Below are positions 49,488 through 58,811 of a DNA stretch of 64,000 bases, one piece after another (within the stretch, counting starts at the first letter, position 1; each line of letters opens with the position of its first letter). Where the stretch lies: positions 372,001 to 436,000 of the forward strand of contig CAVWLO010000005.1 of NCBI GenBank assembly GCA_963755985.1, given 5' to 3'. Under the pieces are notes generated by a model. The model was not told the DNA's origin and did no database searches. It saw only the letters and a program-made list of their open reading frames with translations. Position numbers and translations under genes: made by a program. Source of the stretch: DASXMT01 sp963755985. Its GTDB lineage: Bacteria > Actinomycetota > Acidimicrobiia > Acidimicrobiales > RAAP-2.

Positions 49488-50900
49488 TCACACCCCGAGC
49501 GTCGCCTCGATCCGGCCGTCCCGGTGCGCGTCCACCAGGGCCTGGTGATCGGCCTCGTTCTGCTCGGCATACGCCTCGGCGAAGCGGGCGATCGCTGTGT
49601 CGAAGGAGGGGCCGGATCCCAGGTAGGCGGCGATGGCGATGCGGTCGCCCGAGCGGGCGTGGGCCCGGGCCAGGGTCCAACCGCAGAGCTCACCGTAGAG
49701 CCCCATGCCCCGAGGGACCATCCCGGCGATGTCCACCGAGCCCTTGTGGTCCCAGAGCTGGCGGACATAGAAGTCCCGGCGCTCGCCGTCGATGCCGTTG
49801 ACCCGCACCCAGCCGAGCAAGATGTCGCCGGCCGCCTGCATGAGGCGCTGACCCTCGACGACGCGTTGCCCGTGGTGGTCGAAAGGGCTCGGGGCCAGAT
49901 AGCGCTCGAGCACCGAGGGCTCTGCCTCTTTGGCCTGGAGGATCAGGGGGTCGGTCTCGTCGCGGCCGAGGAGTAGGACGATCCAGCATCGGGTGCCGAC
50001 GCTGCCCACCCCCACGACCTTCCGGGCCATCTGTACCGGTTCGAAGGTCTTGAGGAGGCGCTGGCGATCGAGGGGAAGCGACGACGCGTAGGCGTCGAGG
50101 GTGCCCTGGAGGCTCCGGCGCATGGCCTCGGCCGCCCCCGGATCCATCAGGTTCTCCAAGGGGGTAATGAGGGGGTGCTCGTCGCGGAGCCGGACCACAC
50201 CGCCCCGACTGGTGGTGAGCTTGGCGAATGCAGCCAGGTGGTCGCGGTTCTGGGCCTTGGTCAAGGTGGTCTCGACGACCCGCTTCTCTCGCTTGCCCAT
50301 CTGGGCCCGCCACGTCTCGATGACGGAGACGTCCTGCTTCCCGTACCAGACGTCGAGGTTCGACATCCCAGCGAACGTGCGCATGGCCGTCCGATAGCTC
50401 CGAGCGGCGGCGCCGACGATGTCGGCCCGCTCCTGGTCGGTGAAGCCTCGGTCGCGCCCGGCGACGGCCAGGCTGGCGGCCAGGCGCTTCACGTCCCACT
50501 CCCACGGTCCGGCCAAGGTCTCGTCGAAGTCGTTGACGTCGAAGAGCATCCCCCGCTCCGGGGTGCCGAATACGCCGAAGTTCGACAGGTGGGCGTCCCC
50601 GCATATCTGGACCTCGATGCCGCTGGTGGGGGTAGGGGCCAGGTCGGAGGCCATGCCCAGCGCGGCCCCCCGGAAGAACGAGAACTCCGAGTCCAACATG
50701 CGACCGTGTCGAATAGGGACCAGTTCGGGGACGCGAGCGACCTCTTGGGATTGGAGCAGGCCCACCGGGTCCGGCCTGTCGGCGGCTGGCTCCCAGTCGC
50801 CGTGGCTCGTTCGGGGGGCTCGTCGTCGCGCTGCCTTGCCGAGGGCGACGCGCTCGCTAACCGTGGCGGCAGTGGACGCGGGTAGAAGCATGTTGGTCAC
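49488..50900 (-). CDS. DUF2252 family protein
   Basis: 470-residue protein of the DUF2252 family, distantly kinase/APH-like: PIRHGRMLDSEFSFFRGAAL, then QICGDAHLSNFGVFGTPERG, FDVNDFDETLAGPWEWDVKR (D-x-ND-D and DVKR metal/nucleotide motifs), and GVGSVGTRCWIVLLLGRDE. Function is unknown. It starts at GTG 50900 with AGAGGTG upstream; the long open frame to 52040 beyond it is a shadow of the next genes. Confidence 0.88.
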   Translation of the reverse strand: MTNMLLPASTAATVSERVALGKAARRRAPRTSHGDWEPAADRPDPVGLLQSQEVARVPELVPIRHGRMLDSEFSFFRGAALGMASDLAPTPTSGIEVQICGDAHLSNFGVFGTPERGMLFDVNDFDETLAGPWEWDVKRLAASLAVAGRDRGFTDQERADIVGAAARSYRTAMRTFAGMSNLDVWYGKQDVSVIETWRAQMGKREKRVVETTLTKAQNRDHLAAFAKLTTSRGGVVRLRDEHPLITPLENLMDPGAAEAMRRSLQGTLDAYASSLPLDRQRLLKTFEPVQMARKVVGVGSVGTRCWIVLLLGRDETDPLILQAKEAEPSVLERYLAPSPFDHHGQRVVEGQRLMQAAGDILLGWVRVNGIDGERRDFYVRQLWDHKGSVDIAGMVPRGMGLYGELCGWTLARAHARSGDRIAIAAYLGSGPSFDTAIARFAEAYAEQNEADHQALVDAHRDGRIEATLGV

Positions 50901-50981
50901 GGGGATCACCTCTCTGGCGGTCCTGGCCGCCTGTCGTCCTTCAGCATCGCGCCGGTCGACCGCTTCCGTCCTACGCTGCTC

Positions 50982-51026
50982 GATGGACAACGATGCGATG
51001 GACAACGATGCGACGGACAACGATGC
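50982..51026 (+). repeat. 15-bp tandem repeat, 3 copies
   Basis: GATGGACAACGATGC at 50982 and 50997, and GACGGACAACGATGC at 51012. The array sits in the divergent gap between DUF2252 and the next gene, about 40 bp before its start, and contains several in-phase ATG codons in another frame. Confidence 0.93.
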
Positions 51027-51065
51027 GATCGGACCGGCAGGGCGATCCGAAAAGGAGATCAACCG

Positions 51066-51896
51066 ATGAGCTATCCACTCGAGGTCGGCAGTGTCGACGA
51101 CTACCCGGTCAAGGTGGGCAGCATGTTGCTGACCCTGGTCGACCCGTCCAAGGGCTACGAGCAGGCCTACAACCGTTGGTACGAGCGGGATCACTTCTAC
51201 GCCGGCTGCATGATCGGGCCCTGGTTGTTCGCCGGGAGCCGGTGGGTCGCCACCCGACAGCTGAAGGACCTCCGCTGGCCGAAGGACGGCGACACGGTGG
51301 CCGCTCCCTCTGACGCCGGGAGCTTCATCGCCATCTACTGGGTCGAGCAGGGCCACCACACCGAGCACTTCGATGACTGGGCCGTGCCCCAGGTCCGCGA
51401 ACTCTATGCCAACGGCCGAGGCTTTGCCGAGCGACGGCATGTGCATACCTCGATGTTCGACCACCTGGCATCGATCTACCGGGACCCCGATCCCGTGCCC
51501 GTCGACCTGGCCCTCGATCACGGGTACGCCGGTCTGGTCGTCCTGTGGTGGGACGGTAGGCTCGGGAGCGACGCCGCCGACCTTCACCGGCAGCTGGCCG
51601 CCGGCCACGCCCGGGCCCTGCTGGCCGGTTCGGAGATCGAGATCGCGGCATCCTGGACCCCGTCGGCCACCGACGAGGGCCCCCGGGACGTCCCGATGGA
51701 CCTGGGCTCGCCCGCCGGCGGGAAGAACCGGTTGGTGCAGTTGCTCTTCGTCGACGGCGACGTACGGGATGTGCTCGCCGGGGTCCGCGCCTATAGCGAT
51801 GCCGTCGAGGCAGAAGGCCTGGCCGACCTCCAGCTGGCCGCGCCCTTCTTTCGGACGGTGGTGGGCACGGACACCTACGTCGACCAGCTCTGGTAA
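51066..51896 (+). CDS. Conserved hypothetical protein (EthD-like/dimeric barrel)
   Basis: 276-residue soluble protein. MLLTLVDPSKGYEQAYNRWY with ERDHFYAGCMIGPWLFAGSR looks like a ferredoxin-like dimeric alpha/beta barrel of the EthD type (W-Y-x-x-H pattern), and a second weaker module ends the protein (RLVQLLFVDGDVRDV). I recall unannotated relatives near steroid or xenobiotic catabolic genes. It starts at ATG 51066 behind AAAGGAG. The next gene is convergent, 10 nt away. Confidence 0.75.
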   Translation: MSYPLEVGSVDDYPVKVGSMLLTLVDPSKGYEQAYNRWYERDHFYAGCMIGPWLFAGSRWVATRQLKDLRWPKDGDTVAAPSDAGSFIAIYWVEQGHHTEHFDDWAVPQVRELYANGRGFAERRHVHTSMFDHLASIYRDPDPVPVDLALDHGYAGLVVLWWDGRLGSDAADLHRQLAAGHARALLAGSEIEIAASWTPSATDEGPRDVPMDLGSPAGGKNRLVQLLFVDGDVRDVLAGVRAYSDAVEAEGLADLQLAAPFFRTVVGTDTYVDQLW

Positions 51897-51906
51897 TCCG
51901 CCGGGA

Positions 51907-52818
51907 TCAGGCCCGGGCCAACTGCCCGAGGAACATGCGGGTCCGGTCCTGCTCCTCCCGGTCCCCCTGCACGTTGGCCAGGAGCTCGGTGGCGCCTGCC
52001 CGGCCCAGAGTTGAGATCTGATCGGTGACCTGGTCCTCACTGCCCACCAACGCGATGTCGACCGGTTGGCTCACCCCTTCGGCGGCCAACATGCGCTTGT
52101 AGGAGGGCAGGCTGGCCGGCGCGGCCATCGCCGACCCGACTCGCTCTCGGGCTCCCTCGGCGTCATCGGTGACGCACACCGGAAGGCCCACGACGACCCG
52201 CGGTGGCGGCCGTCGTGCCGAGGCCGCGGCGGCGGCGATTGTCGGGACGACGTGGCGTCGGATGGTCTCGGCGCCGGTCATCCAGGTCACCGTCCCGTCG
52301 GTCAAGTGGCCGGCCAGCTCGAGCATCTTCGGGCCGAGCGCAGCGAGCACCAGTCCGGGAGACGAGCCGCCGACGCTCAGGGCTCCTCGGGCCACGAGGC
52401 GGTCGCCGCCGAAGTTGACCTGGTGTTCGTCATCGAGAAGCGGACCGAGAGCCTCGAGCTGGTCGGCGCACAGACCCAGTACCGACCAGTAGGGCACGCC
52501 GTAACTGCCCTCCGAGACGACCCGGTGGGTCACGCCAACCCCGAGGGTCATCCGCCCCGGACCGGCCGCGTCGGCAACGGTCAGGGCCTGTTGCGCCAAG
52601 GGCAGGGGATGACGTCCTTGGATGGGGACGACCGCAGTGCCCACTCCGATGACGGGGACCTCGCGGGCGGCGACAGCCAGAGCGGTCAACGTGTCCACGG
52701 CGAACCCCTGGCCGAACCAGATGCCGTCGAACCCGCTGGCCGCGGCCGTCCTCGTGCGGGAGACCAGTTCTTCAACCGTGGGGGAGTCGGCACCACCGAA
52801 CACCGAGATCTTGGTCAT
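51907..52818 (-). CDS. LLM-class (F420-dependent type) oxidoreductase
   Basis: 303-residue luciferase-like TIM-barrel enzyme: GFDGIWFGQGFAVDTLTALA, GVGTAVVPIQGRHPLPLAQQ, GRMTLGVGVTHRVV, and a C-terminal SEDQVTDQISTLGRAGATEL. The opening KISVFGGA and lack of FMN-monooxygenase features suit an F420 enzyme. It starts at ATG 52818. It is divergent from an SDR-P450 pair by 111 nt, so all three may serve one oxidative pathway. Confidence 0.88.
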   Translation of the reverse strand: MTKISVFGGADSPTVEELVSRTRTAAASGFDGIWFGQGFAVDTLTALAVAAREVPVIGVGTAVVPIQGRHPLPLAQQALTVADAAGPGRMTLGVGVTHRVVSEGSYGVPYWSVLGLCADQLEALGPLLDDEHQVNFGGDRLVARGALSVGGSSPGLVLAALGPKMLELAGHLTDGTVTWMTGAETIRRHVVPTIAAAAASARRPPPRVVVGLPVCVTDDAEGARERVGSAMAAPASLPSYKRMLAAEGVSQPVDIALVGSEDQVTDQISTLGRAGATELLANVQGDREEQDRTRMFLGQLARA

Positions 52819-52929
52819 GCTCCTCTACGCTAAGCCCTCTGCTCGCTCGCCGACGGGCCCCGTTCAGCTCGGGACCCTTGAACGACAGGGGCTAACGTTC
52901 GATCGTTTCGCGAAGAAAAGGGGTTGGGG

Positions 52930-53649
52930 ATGGGTGTGGCCCTCGTAACCGGGGCAGGGCGGGGTCTCGGACGCGCCATCTGTGAGCGCCTGGCCATCGA
53001 CGGCCACACGGTGAAAGCGGTGGACATCGACCGGGAGAGCGCCGAGGCTACGGCCACCATGGTCGACGGGACCGCACACCGCTGTGACGTGGGCGATGCC
53101 GAGGCCGTGCAGGCCTTGGCCGGCGAGGTCGGCCCGGTGGACATCCTGGTCAACAATGCGGGAGTCTGGCGGTTCGGTCCGATCCTCGAGGCTTCCGAAA
53201 CAGACCTGAGCGCCGTGCTGCGGGTCAACTTGTTGGGCACGGTCCACTGTTGCCAGGCGTTCTATCCCGGCATGGCCGACCAGGGTGGTGGTGCCATCGT
53301 CAACCTGTCCTCGGCTGCGGCCGCGATGCATGCGTCCGGGGTGGGAATCTATCCGGCATCCAAGGGCGCCATCGAGCTGCTCACTCAGCAGCTGGCCGTG
53401 GAGCTCGGCCCCCAGTCGATCCGGGTCAACGCAGTGGGCCCGGGTCTGATCGTCACCGAAGGAACCGCGGCGAACTACGAGGGCGATCGCCAACGCGAGC
53501 GCGCCCGGGCGGTCCCGCTCCAGCGGGTGGGGAGGCCAACCGACATCGCAAACGTTGTGGCCTTCCTCGTCTCGGAACAGTCGGGCTACGTGTCCGGGCA
53601 GATCATCTACGTCGATGGGGGCATCACTGCCGGCCGACCCAGCGTCTGA
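52930..53649 (+). CDS. Short-chain dehydrogenase/reductase
   Basis: 239-residue classical SDR: ALVTGAGRGLGRAICERLAI, ILVNNAGVWRFGPILEA, Ser in IVNLSSAAAAMHA, active site YPASKGAIELLTQQLAVELG, PGLIVTEGT and YVSGQIIYVDGGITAG. It starts at ATG 52930 (GGGGTTGGGG just upstream). Its stop lies 5 nt before the P450 start, so the two are one unit; it probably oxidises the alcohol made by the P450 or a related hydroxy compound. Confidence 0.9.
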   Translation: MGVALVTGAGRGLGRAICERLAIDGHTVKAVDIDRESAEATATMVDGTAHRCDVGDAEAVQALAGEVGPVDILVNNAGVWRFGPILEASETDLSAVLRVNLLGTVHCCQAFYPGMADQGGGAIVNLSSAAAAMHASGVGIYPASKGAIELLTQQLAVELGPQSIRVNAVGPGLIVTEGTAANYEGDRQRERARAVPLQRVGRPTDIANVVAFLVSEQSGYVSGQIIYVDGGITAGRPSV

Positions 53650-53654
53650 GTACC

Positions 53655-54851
53655 GTGCTCACCTACGATCCCAACGACCCGAACCAGCTCACCGACGGGG
53701 TGCCCTACGGGCATCTGGCCCGGCTACGGGAGGATGCGCCGGTCTGCCCGACCCCGGCGGGGTCGTGGTACCTGTCCCGATTCGGCGACGTCGAAGCCTC
53801 GCTCCGGGACGTGGGGTCCTTCCGGGCCGATCTCGGCCGGCTCTCCGGCGTCGACGGCATCGAAGAGGTGCCGAGCGAGCAGCTCTTCCTGAGCGAGATC
53901 CTCGATCCCCGCCACGCCCAGATCCGTCGGCTGTTCAACGCCACCTTTGGCCCTCAGCGGATGTCCAGGATCGAGCCGTTCATCCGCTCCACCTGCCACG
54001 CCCTGCTCGACGAGATGCCGCCCGGCGGCCAGGGAGATCTCCACGCCGGCTACGCCATGCCCATCCCCGGGCTGACCATGGCCCACGTCATGGGGCTTCC
54101 GGCCGGGACGGCGGCGAAGTTCATGGCCTGGTCGGTCGACGGAATGATCATGAAGCGACCGTGCTCGCCGGGCGTCGGCGCCGGTGGCCATCCCCTCCAG
54201 AATTTCTTCGCCGGAGAGCTCGCCGCTCGTCGGGAACGCCCCGATCGAACCGAGGACGTCTTCACCACGCTGATGGATGCCGTGGTCGAGGGGGAGCCGC
54301 TCAGCGACCAGGAGATCGTCACTGAGCTCCACTTCATGATTCAAGCCGGCGTCCATACCACCCGGGGCCTGCTCGCCCATCTCGTGCAGCGCCTGCTCTT
54401 CGATCCCGATCTGTACGACCTCCTCCGGGACGACGGCAGTCTGGTACCGGCCTACGTGGAGGAGTCCCTGCGTTTCGACGCACCGGTGCAGCGCACCAGT
54501 CGCCGATGCACGGCCGAAGCCGAGATCGGAGGCGTGGCCCTTCATCCCGGGGACTGGGTCGAGATGGGCATCGCCTCGGCCAACCGCGATGAGTCGGTGT
54601 TCGAGGACCCGGCCGCCTTCCGCCTCGACCGACCCCAGCCCCGCGGTCACCTCACCTTTGGTGCCGGTCCCCACGTGTGCCCGGGTGCGAGCCTGGCCCG
54701 TCTCGAGGGGGTGACCGCCACCGCTGTGCTCTTGGAGCGGGTCACCCGGGTCGAACGGGTGAAGGGAGCCACCTACCCGCCGCTCCCCGGCAACCTGGGC
54801 CATGCGGCCATACCCGTTCGGCTGGTCGGCGTCGCTCGTCCAGCTCGGTGA
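53655..54851 (+). CDS. Cytochrome P450
   Basis: 398-residue soluble bacterial P450 inserting oxygen into an organic substrate with electrons from a ferredoxin or F420/FAD partner. The I-helix oxygen motif is QAGVHTTRG, ExxR is EESLRFDAP (about 270), and haem-ligand Cys342 sits in TFGAGPHVCPGASLAR. It starts at GTG 53655, 5 nt after the SDR stop. No ferredoxin gene is adjacent. Substrate unknown. Confidence 0.94.
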   Translation: MLTYDPNDPNQLTDGVPYGHLARLREDAPVCPTPAGSWYLSRFGDVEASLRDVGSFRADLGRLSGVDGIEEVPSEQLFLSEILDPRHAQIRRLFNATFGPQRMSRIEPFIRSTCHALLDEMPPGGQGDLHAGYAMPIPGLTMAHVMGLPAGTAAKFMAWSVDGMIMKRPCSPGVGAGGHPLQNFFAGELAARRERPDRTEDVFTTLMDAVVEGEPLSDQEIVTELHFMIQAGVHTTRGLLAHLVQRLLFDPDLYDLLRDDGSLVPAYVEESLRFDAPVQRTSRRCTAEAEIGGVALHPGDWVEMGIASANRDESVFEDPAAFRLDRPQPRGHLTFGAGPHVCPGASLARLEGVTATAVLLERVTRVERVKGATYPPLPGNLGHAAIPVRLVGVARPAR

Positions 54852-54890
54852 TCGAGCCGCCGCCTGAACCGTTGCCCGGGCCGGCAAGGC

Positions 54891-55865
54891 ATGAATCGTC
54901 GCCGGGAGGGGAAGGACCATGAGGTGAAGGCACTCGACCACGTTGTTGACGGCGCCGACCGGTGGCAGCGACGCACCCGCGTTGTTGCACCGACCTACGG
55001 GGTGCTAAAGAAATTCGGCGACGACCAAGCCAACTACCTCGTGGTGGGACTGGGATGGTACGGGTTCACCTCCATCTACCCGCTCTTATTGGTGGTGGTC
55101 ACTGTCTTCGGTTATATCGGCGCCGGCTCGCTCGGGCACGGGATCGTCACCACCTTGCACCAGTTTCCCGTCATCGGCGACGAGTTCAACCCGGCCACCG
55201 GATCGAGCCGACTGCACGGCAACGTCGTCGGCCTGGTCGTCGGGCTCGTTTTCCTGGTCTACGGCGGCCAGGGTGTCACCCAGACCGCTCAACAAGCCAT
55301 GGCCACGGTGTGGGACATTCCCAAGGGCAAGCGGCCCGGGTTCCTGCCGCGCCTGGCACGGAGCCTCGGGGCGTTGGTGATCATCGGTGGCTGCTTCGTG
55401 GCCAACGCCGCACTCGCGGCCTTCGCCACCGGCGGCGGGAGGAGCTTCGCCCTCCGTGCCCTGGTCATCGTGGCCATGCTCGTCATCAACATCGTCTGCT
55501 ACGCCGCCTCCTTCCGGACCCTGACACCACCGGTGGTCAGGACCAGGTCCCTCATGCCCGGAGCCGCGGCCGCGGCCGTCGGATTCACCGCCCTCATCAC
55601 CGTTGGCTCCGGACTGGTCGAGCACCTCATCAAGAACAGCTCGGCGACCTACGGCCAGTTCGCCATCGTCATCGGCCTCGTCGGGTTCCTGCTCATCCTG
55701 GCCAAGATCACCATCTATGCCGCCGAGCTCAACATGGTCCTGGAGCGCCATCTCTGGCCCCGTTCCCTTCGGTCCGACCAGGGAAGCGAGGAGGGCGTCG
55801 GGCCGGCCGACGGCTGCCCGGAGCCCGAGGTGGGCCCGGAGGCCGCCGCACCCCGAGCTTCCTAG
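54891..55865 (+). CDS. YihY/virulence factor BrkB family membrane protein
   Basis: 324-residue protein with about six helices: NYLVVGLGWYGFTSIYPLLL, VVGLVVGLVFLVYGGQGVTQ, ALVIIGGCFVANAALAAF, ALVIVAMLVINIVCYAASF and the conserved end YGQFAIVIGLVGFLLILAKI with AAELN. The family is often misnamed ribonuclease BN; actual role unknown. ATG 54891 is the longest start; GTG 54924 with AAGGA upstream is a good alternative. Its TAG overlaps the convergent TetR stop in a CTAG. Confidence 0.87.
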   Translation: MNRRREGKDHEVKALDHVVDGADRWQRRTRVVAPTYGVLKKFGDDQANYLVVGLGWYGFTSIYPLLLVVVTVFGYIGAGSLGHGIVTTLHQFPVIGDEFNPATGSSRLHGNVVGLVVGLVFLVYGGQGVTQTAQQAMATVWDIPKGKRPGFLPRLARSLGALVIIGGCFVANAALAAFATGGGRSFALRALVIVAMLVINIVCYAASFRTLTPPVVRTRSLMPGAAAAAVGFTALITVGSGLVEHLIKNSSATYGQFAIVIGLVGFLLILAKITIYAAELNMVLERHLWPRSLRSDQGSEEGVGPADGCPEPEVGPEAAAPRAS

Positions 55866-56479
55866 TCGACGACCACGGGAGGGAGCGGGCCGGTGGCGTA
55901 ACGATCGAGAGTCGGTCCGGCCCATCTGGCCACCTCGGCCCGGCTGGCCGAGGCCAGTGGCTCCATCCGCACGACGTACCGCGTCCAGGCCAGACCGACC
56001 AGCTGCGACGAGATGAGGCTGCGGCGGCGCCCGGCGAGCGCGGCATCCTCGTCCCTCGGACCATGCAGGGCCAGCCGATCGGCCAGGAACTCCCGCACCG
56101 CGTCAGCCACCTCGGGCGACGCGCACATGGCCTGGGCCAAGGTGACGAAGGTGGTATGGGGCTCGGGGCCCCGTTCCCATTGGGCCAGGAACCCCTCCAC
56201 CACGCGTTCCCCGCTGAACGGGCCATCGCCGACCGCGGTCTCGGCCACCCGCCGGGGGTCCATGGGTATGGGCAGCGTGGCCATGAACAGCCCGGCCTTG
56301 TCGGTGAAGTAATGGTGCACCAGTGCGGGATCGACGCTGCTGCGCCGGGCCACGGCCCGGATACTCGTTTCCGTGTAGCCGTGTTCGGTGAAGCAGGATC
56401 GAGCGGCCCGGAGGATCTCGTTGCGGGTGTCGGCGTTCCCCGGCCGACGTCCGATCTGCACCACTAACGGTGCCTCCAC
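55862..56479 (-). CDS. TetR family transcriptional regulator
   Basis: 205-residue regulator: NADTRNEILRAARSCFTEHG, YTETSIRAVARRSSVDPALV, HHYFTDKAGLFMATLP, then a TetR_C-type ligand domain. It starts at GTG 56479 and is divergent from the MMPL exporter with 64 nt between them, the usual layout of a local efflux repressor. A 12-bp perfect palindrome lies in that gap. Confidence 0.9.
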   Translation of the reverse strand: MEAPLVVQIGRRPGNADTRNEILRAARSCFTEHGYTETSIRAVARRSSVDPALVHHYFTDKAGLFMATLPIPMDPRRVAETAVGDGPFSGERVVEGFLAQWERGPEPHTTFVTLAQAMCASPEVADAVREFLADRLALHGPRDEDAALAGRRRSLISSQLVGLAWTRYVVRMEPLASASRAEVARWAGPTLDRYATGPLPPVVVD

Positions 56480-56487
56480 CGGCCGAT

Positions 56488-56499
56488 GCGGGCGCCCGC
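56488..56499 (+). promoter_or_regulatory. Candidate TetR operator (12-bp perfect palindrome)
   Basis: GCGGGCGCCCGC is a perfect inverted repeat in the 64-nt gap between the TetR start and the MMPL exporter start. Position fits an operator controlling both genes. GC-only palindromes occur by chance in such DNA, so support is modest. Confidence 0.35.
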
Positions 56500-56543
56500 T
56501 TTCACGGTTCCCCCTGCGGCCAGTGTGTGGTAGAAACTCATCA

Positions 56544-58811
56544 GTGGTGAATTATACCCCCCGTGGCCCAGGATCCCAGCAGGTCACCTCGGCTGAACGA
56601 AGCTCGCTCGGGCACCTGGCCGTGTGGAGCTTCGAGCGTCGCCGGCTCGTCCTCCTCCTCTGGATCATCGGGCTGGTGGGCGTCACCGTCGTGGCCCAGG
56701 GCGTCGGGAGCCGCTTCCAGGACAGCTTCTCGTCGGGGAACTCGCCCTCCCAGCGGGTCCAGAACATCCTCCAGGCCCAGTTCCCGCAGGCGGCGGGGAC
56801 CACGGCGGACGTGGTCATCCACACCCACGGGCCGGTGGCCTCCCCGGCCACCATGGCCACCACCGCCAAGTTGGTGTCCGCTGTGCAGGCGCTCCCACAC
56901 GTCTCGGGAGTGGTCAGCCCGTTCAGCCCCCAGGCCACACACCAAGTCTCGGCGGGCGGCCATATCGCCTTCGCAGTCGTGCAGTTCGACCAGGCGCAGT
57001 CGGCCATTTCCTCGACCACGGTCAACCGGGTGGTCAGCACGGCCAATTCGTTCGCCTCACCCGGCTATCAGGTGGCCCTGGGCGGCCAGGTCATCTCCAA
57101 GGTGATCTCGCCATCGCCCGGCTCGAGTGAGGGCTTCGGCATCCTCGCCGCCATGATCATCATGCTCATCGCCTTCGGGTCGTTGGTGGCGATGGGCTTG
57201 CCCATCCTCACCGCCCTGTTCGGCATCGCCGTTGGCTTTGCCCTCGAGGATCTGGTCAGCCACCTCTTGAACGTGCCCACCTTCGCTCCCGAGATGCTCG
57301 CCATGATCGGCCTGGGTGTGGGAATCGACTACGCCCTTCTCATCGTCACCCGGTACCGGCAGGGGCTCCACGACGGACGTGAGCCCAAGGCGGCCGTGGT
57401 GCAGTCCCTGGCCACGTCGGGCCGCGCCGTCCTCTTCGCCGGATGCACGGTGATCATCTCGCTGCTCGGGCTCTTCATCGTCAACCTCCCCTTCATGCAA
57501 GGGTTGGCCGTCGGGGCCATCGCCGCGGTTGTGTTGGTCATGGCTGCAGCCCTCACCTTGCTGCCGGCCATGCTGGGCTTCGCCGGCACAGCGATCGACA
57601 AGCTGCACGTGCCCGGCCTCCTCCAGTCCGGCACCGCTTCGTCGAAGGACGGGTTCTGGTACCGCTGGAGCCGGATGATCCAGCGCCACCCGTGGTCGTC
57701 GGCCCTCAGCGCGCTCGTGGTCCTGGTCGTACTGGCCATCCCGCTGTTCTCCATGCGCCTGGCCTTCACCGACGCCGGAAACGACCCGACGTCGCTCACC
57801 ACCCGGCAGGCCTTCGACCTCCTGGCCGAGGGGTTCGGTCCCGGGTTCAACGGGCCCCTGGTCATAGCGGCGGAGCTCCCGGCCCGCGGGGGCCAGGCCG
57901 TGCTCGACCGGCTCGACGTCGTGGTGCGGGGCACGCCGGGCGTGGCCTACGCCGCCCCGCCCCGGGTCAACGCGGCCGGCACGACCGGGGTGCTCGTCGC
58001 CTATCCCGCGGGCTCGCCCCAGGCCGCGGGGACGGCGCAGCTGGTCCATCACCTCCGCACCGACGTGATCCCGGGGGTCACCGCCGGAACTGGGGTGAGC
58101 GCCCTGGTCGGCGGCGAGACGGCAGCCGGCGTCGATGCTGCGTCCTACCTGTCGGCCAGGCTCTTTTGGGTCATCGGGGGCGTCATCGTGCTGGCCATCC
58201 TCTTGCTCATGGCCGTGTTCCGCTCGGTGGCCATCCCGCTGAAGGCGGCGATCATGAACCTGCTCTCGGTCGGAGCCGGGTACGGGGTGGTCGTCGCCGT
58301 CTTCCAATGGGGGTGGCTCGGCTCCCTGGTCGGCATCGGCTCCACCGGCCCGATCGATCCGTGGATCCCGCTCATGATGTTCACGATCCTCTTCGGCCTG
58401 TCCATGGACTACGAGGTCTTCCTGTTGTCACGCATCAGAGAGGAGTGGCGACGGACGGGGGACAACTCCTCGGCCGTGGCCGACGGGCTGGCCAAGACGG
58501 CCCGCGTGATCACGGCCGCGGCCGCCATCATGATTTGCGTGTTCGGTTCGTTCGTGATCGGCGACCCGCTACGGGTGCTCAAGGTGTTCGGGCTCGGCCT
58601 AGCCGCCTCCATCTTCATCGATGCCACCCTGGTGCGCATGATCCTCGTTCCCTCGGTCATGGAGATCCTGGGCCGGGCCAACTGGTATATGCCCGCCTGG
58701 CTCGACCGCATCGTTCCCACTCTCGGGGTGGAGGGCACCACCGACCTCGATGAGGCCGATCGGCGGCCGAGCGCCCCGGTGCTGACCGGCTCGGGTGTGG
58801 CCGGCCGGTGA
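56544..58811 (+). CDS. MMPL family RND-type transporter
   Basis: 755-residue inner-membrane exporter with the MMPL layout: TM1 (LVLLLWIIGLVGVTVVAQ), a large extracytoplasmic loop, a bundle of helices (GFGILAAMIIMLIAFGSLVA; MIGLGVGIDYALLIVTRYRQ with the proton-relay Asp-Tyr), then a second copy (MMFTILFGLSMDYEVFLLSR). It drives export of lipids or drugs with the proton gradient. GTG 56544 or the adjacent GTG 56547 starts it. Probably repressed by the divergent TetR. Confidence 0.93.
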   Translation: MVNYTPRGPGSQQVTSAERSSLGHLAVWSFERRRLVLLLWIIGLVGVTVVAQGVGSRFQDSFSSGNSPSQRVQNILQAQFPQAAGTTADVVIHTHGPVASPATMATTAKLVSAVQALPHVSGVVSPFSPQATHQVSAGGHIAFAVVQFDQAQSAISSTTVNRVVSTANSFASPGYQVALGGQVISKVISPSPGSSEGFGILAAMIIMLIAFGSLVAMGLPILTALFGIAVGFALEDLVSHLLNVPTFAPEMLAMIGLGVGIDYALLIVTRYRQGLHDGREPKAAVVQSLATSGRAVLFAGCTVIISLLGLFIVNLPFMQGLAVGAIAAVVLVMAAALTLLPAMLGFAGTAIDKLHVPGLLQSGTASSKDGFWYRWSRMIQRHPWSSALSALVVLVVLAIPLFSMRLAFTDAGNDPTSLTTRQAFDLLAEGFGPGFNGPLVIAAELPARGGQAVLDRLDVVVRGTPGVAYAAPPRVNAAGTTGVLVAYPAGSPQAAGTAQLVHHLRTDVIPGVTAGTGVSALVGGETAAGVDAASYLSARLFWVIGGVIVLAILLLMAVFRSVAIPLKAAIMNLLSVGAGYGVVVAVFQWGWLGSLVGIGSTGPIDPWIPLMMFTILFGLSMDYEVFLLSRIREEWRRTGDNSSAVADGLAKTARVITAAAAIMICVFGSFVIGDPLRVLKVFGLGLAASIFIDATLVRMILVPSVMEILGRANWYMPAWLDRIVPTLGVEGTTDLDEADRRPSAPVLTGSGVAGR

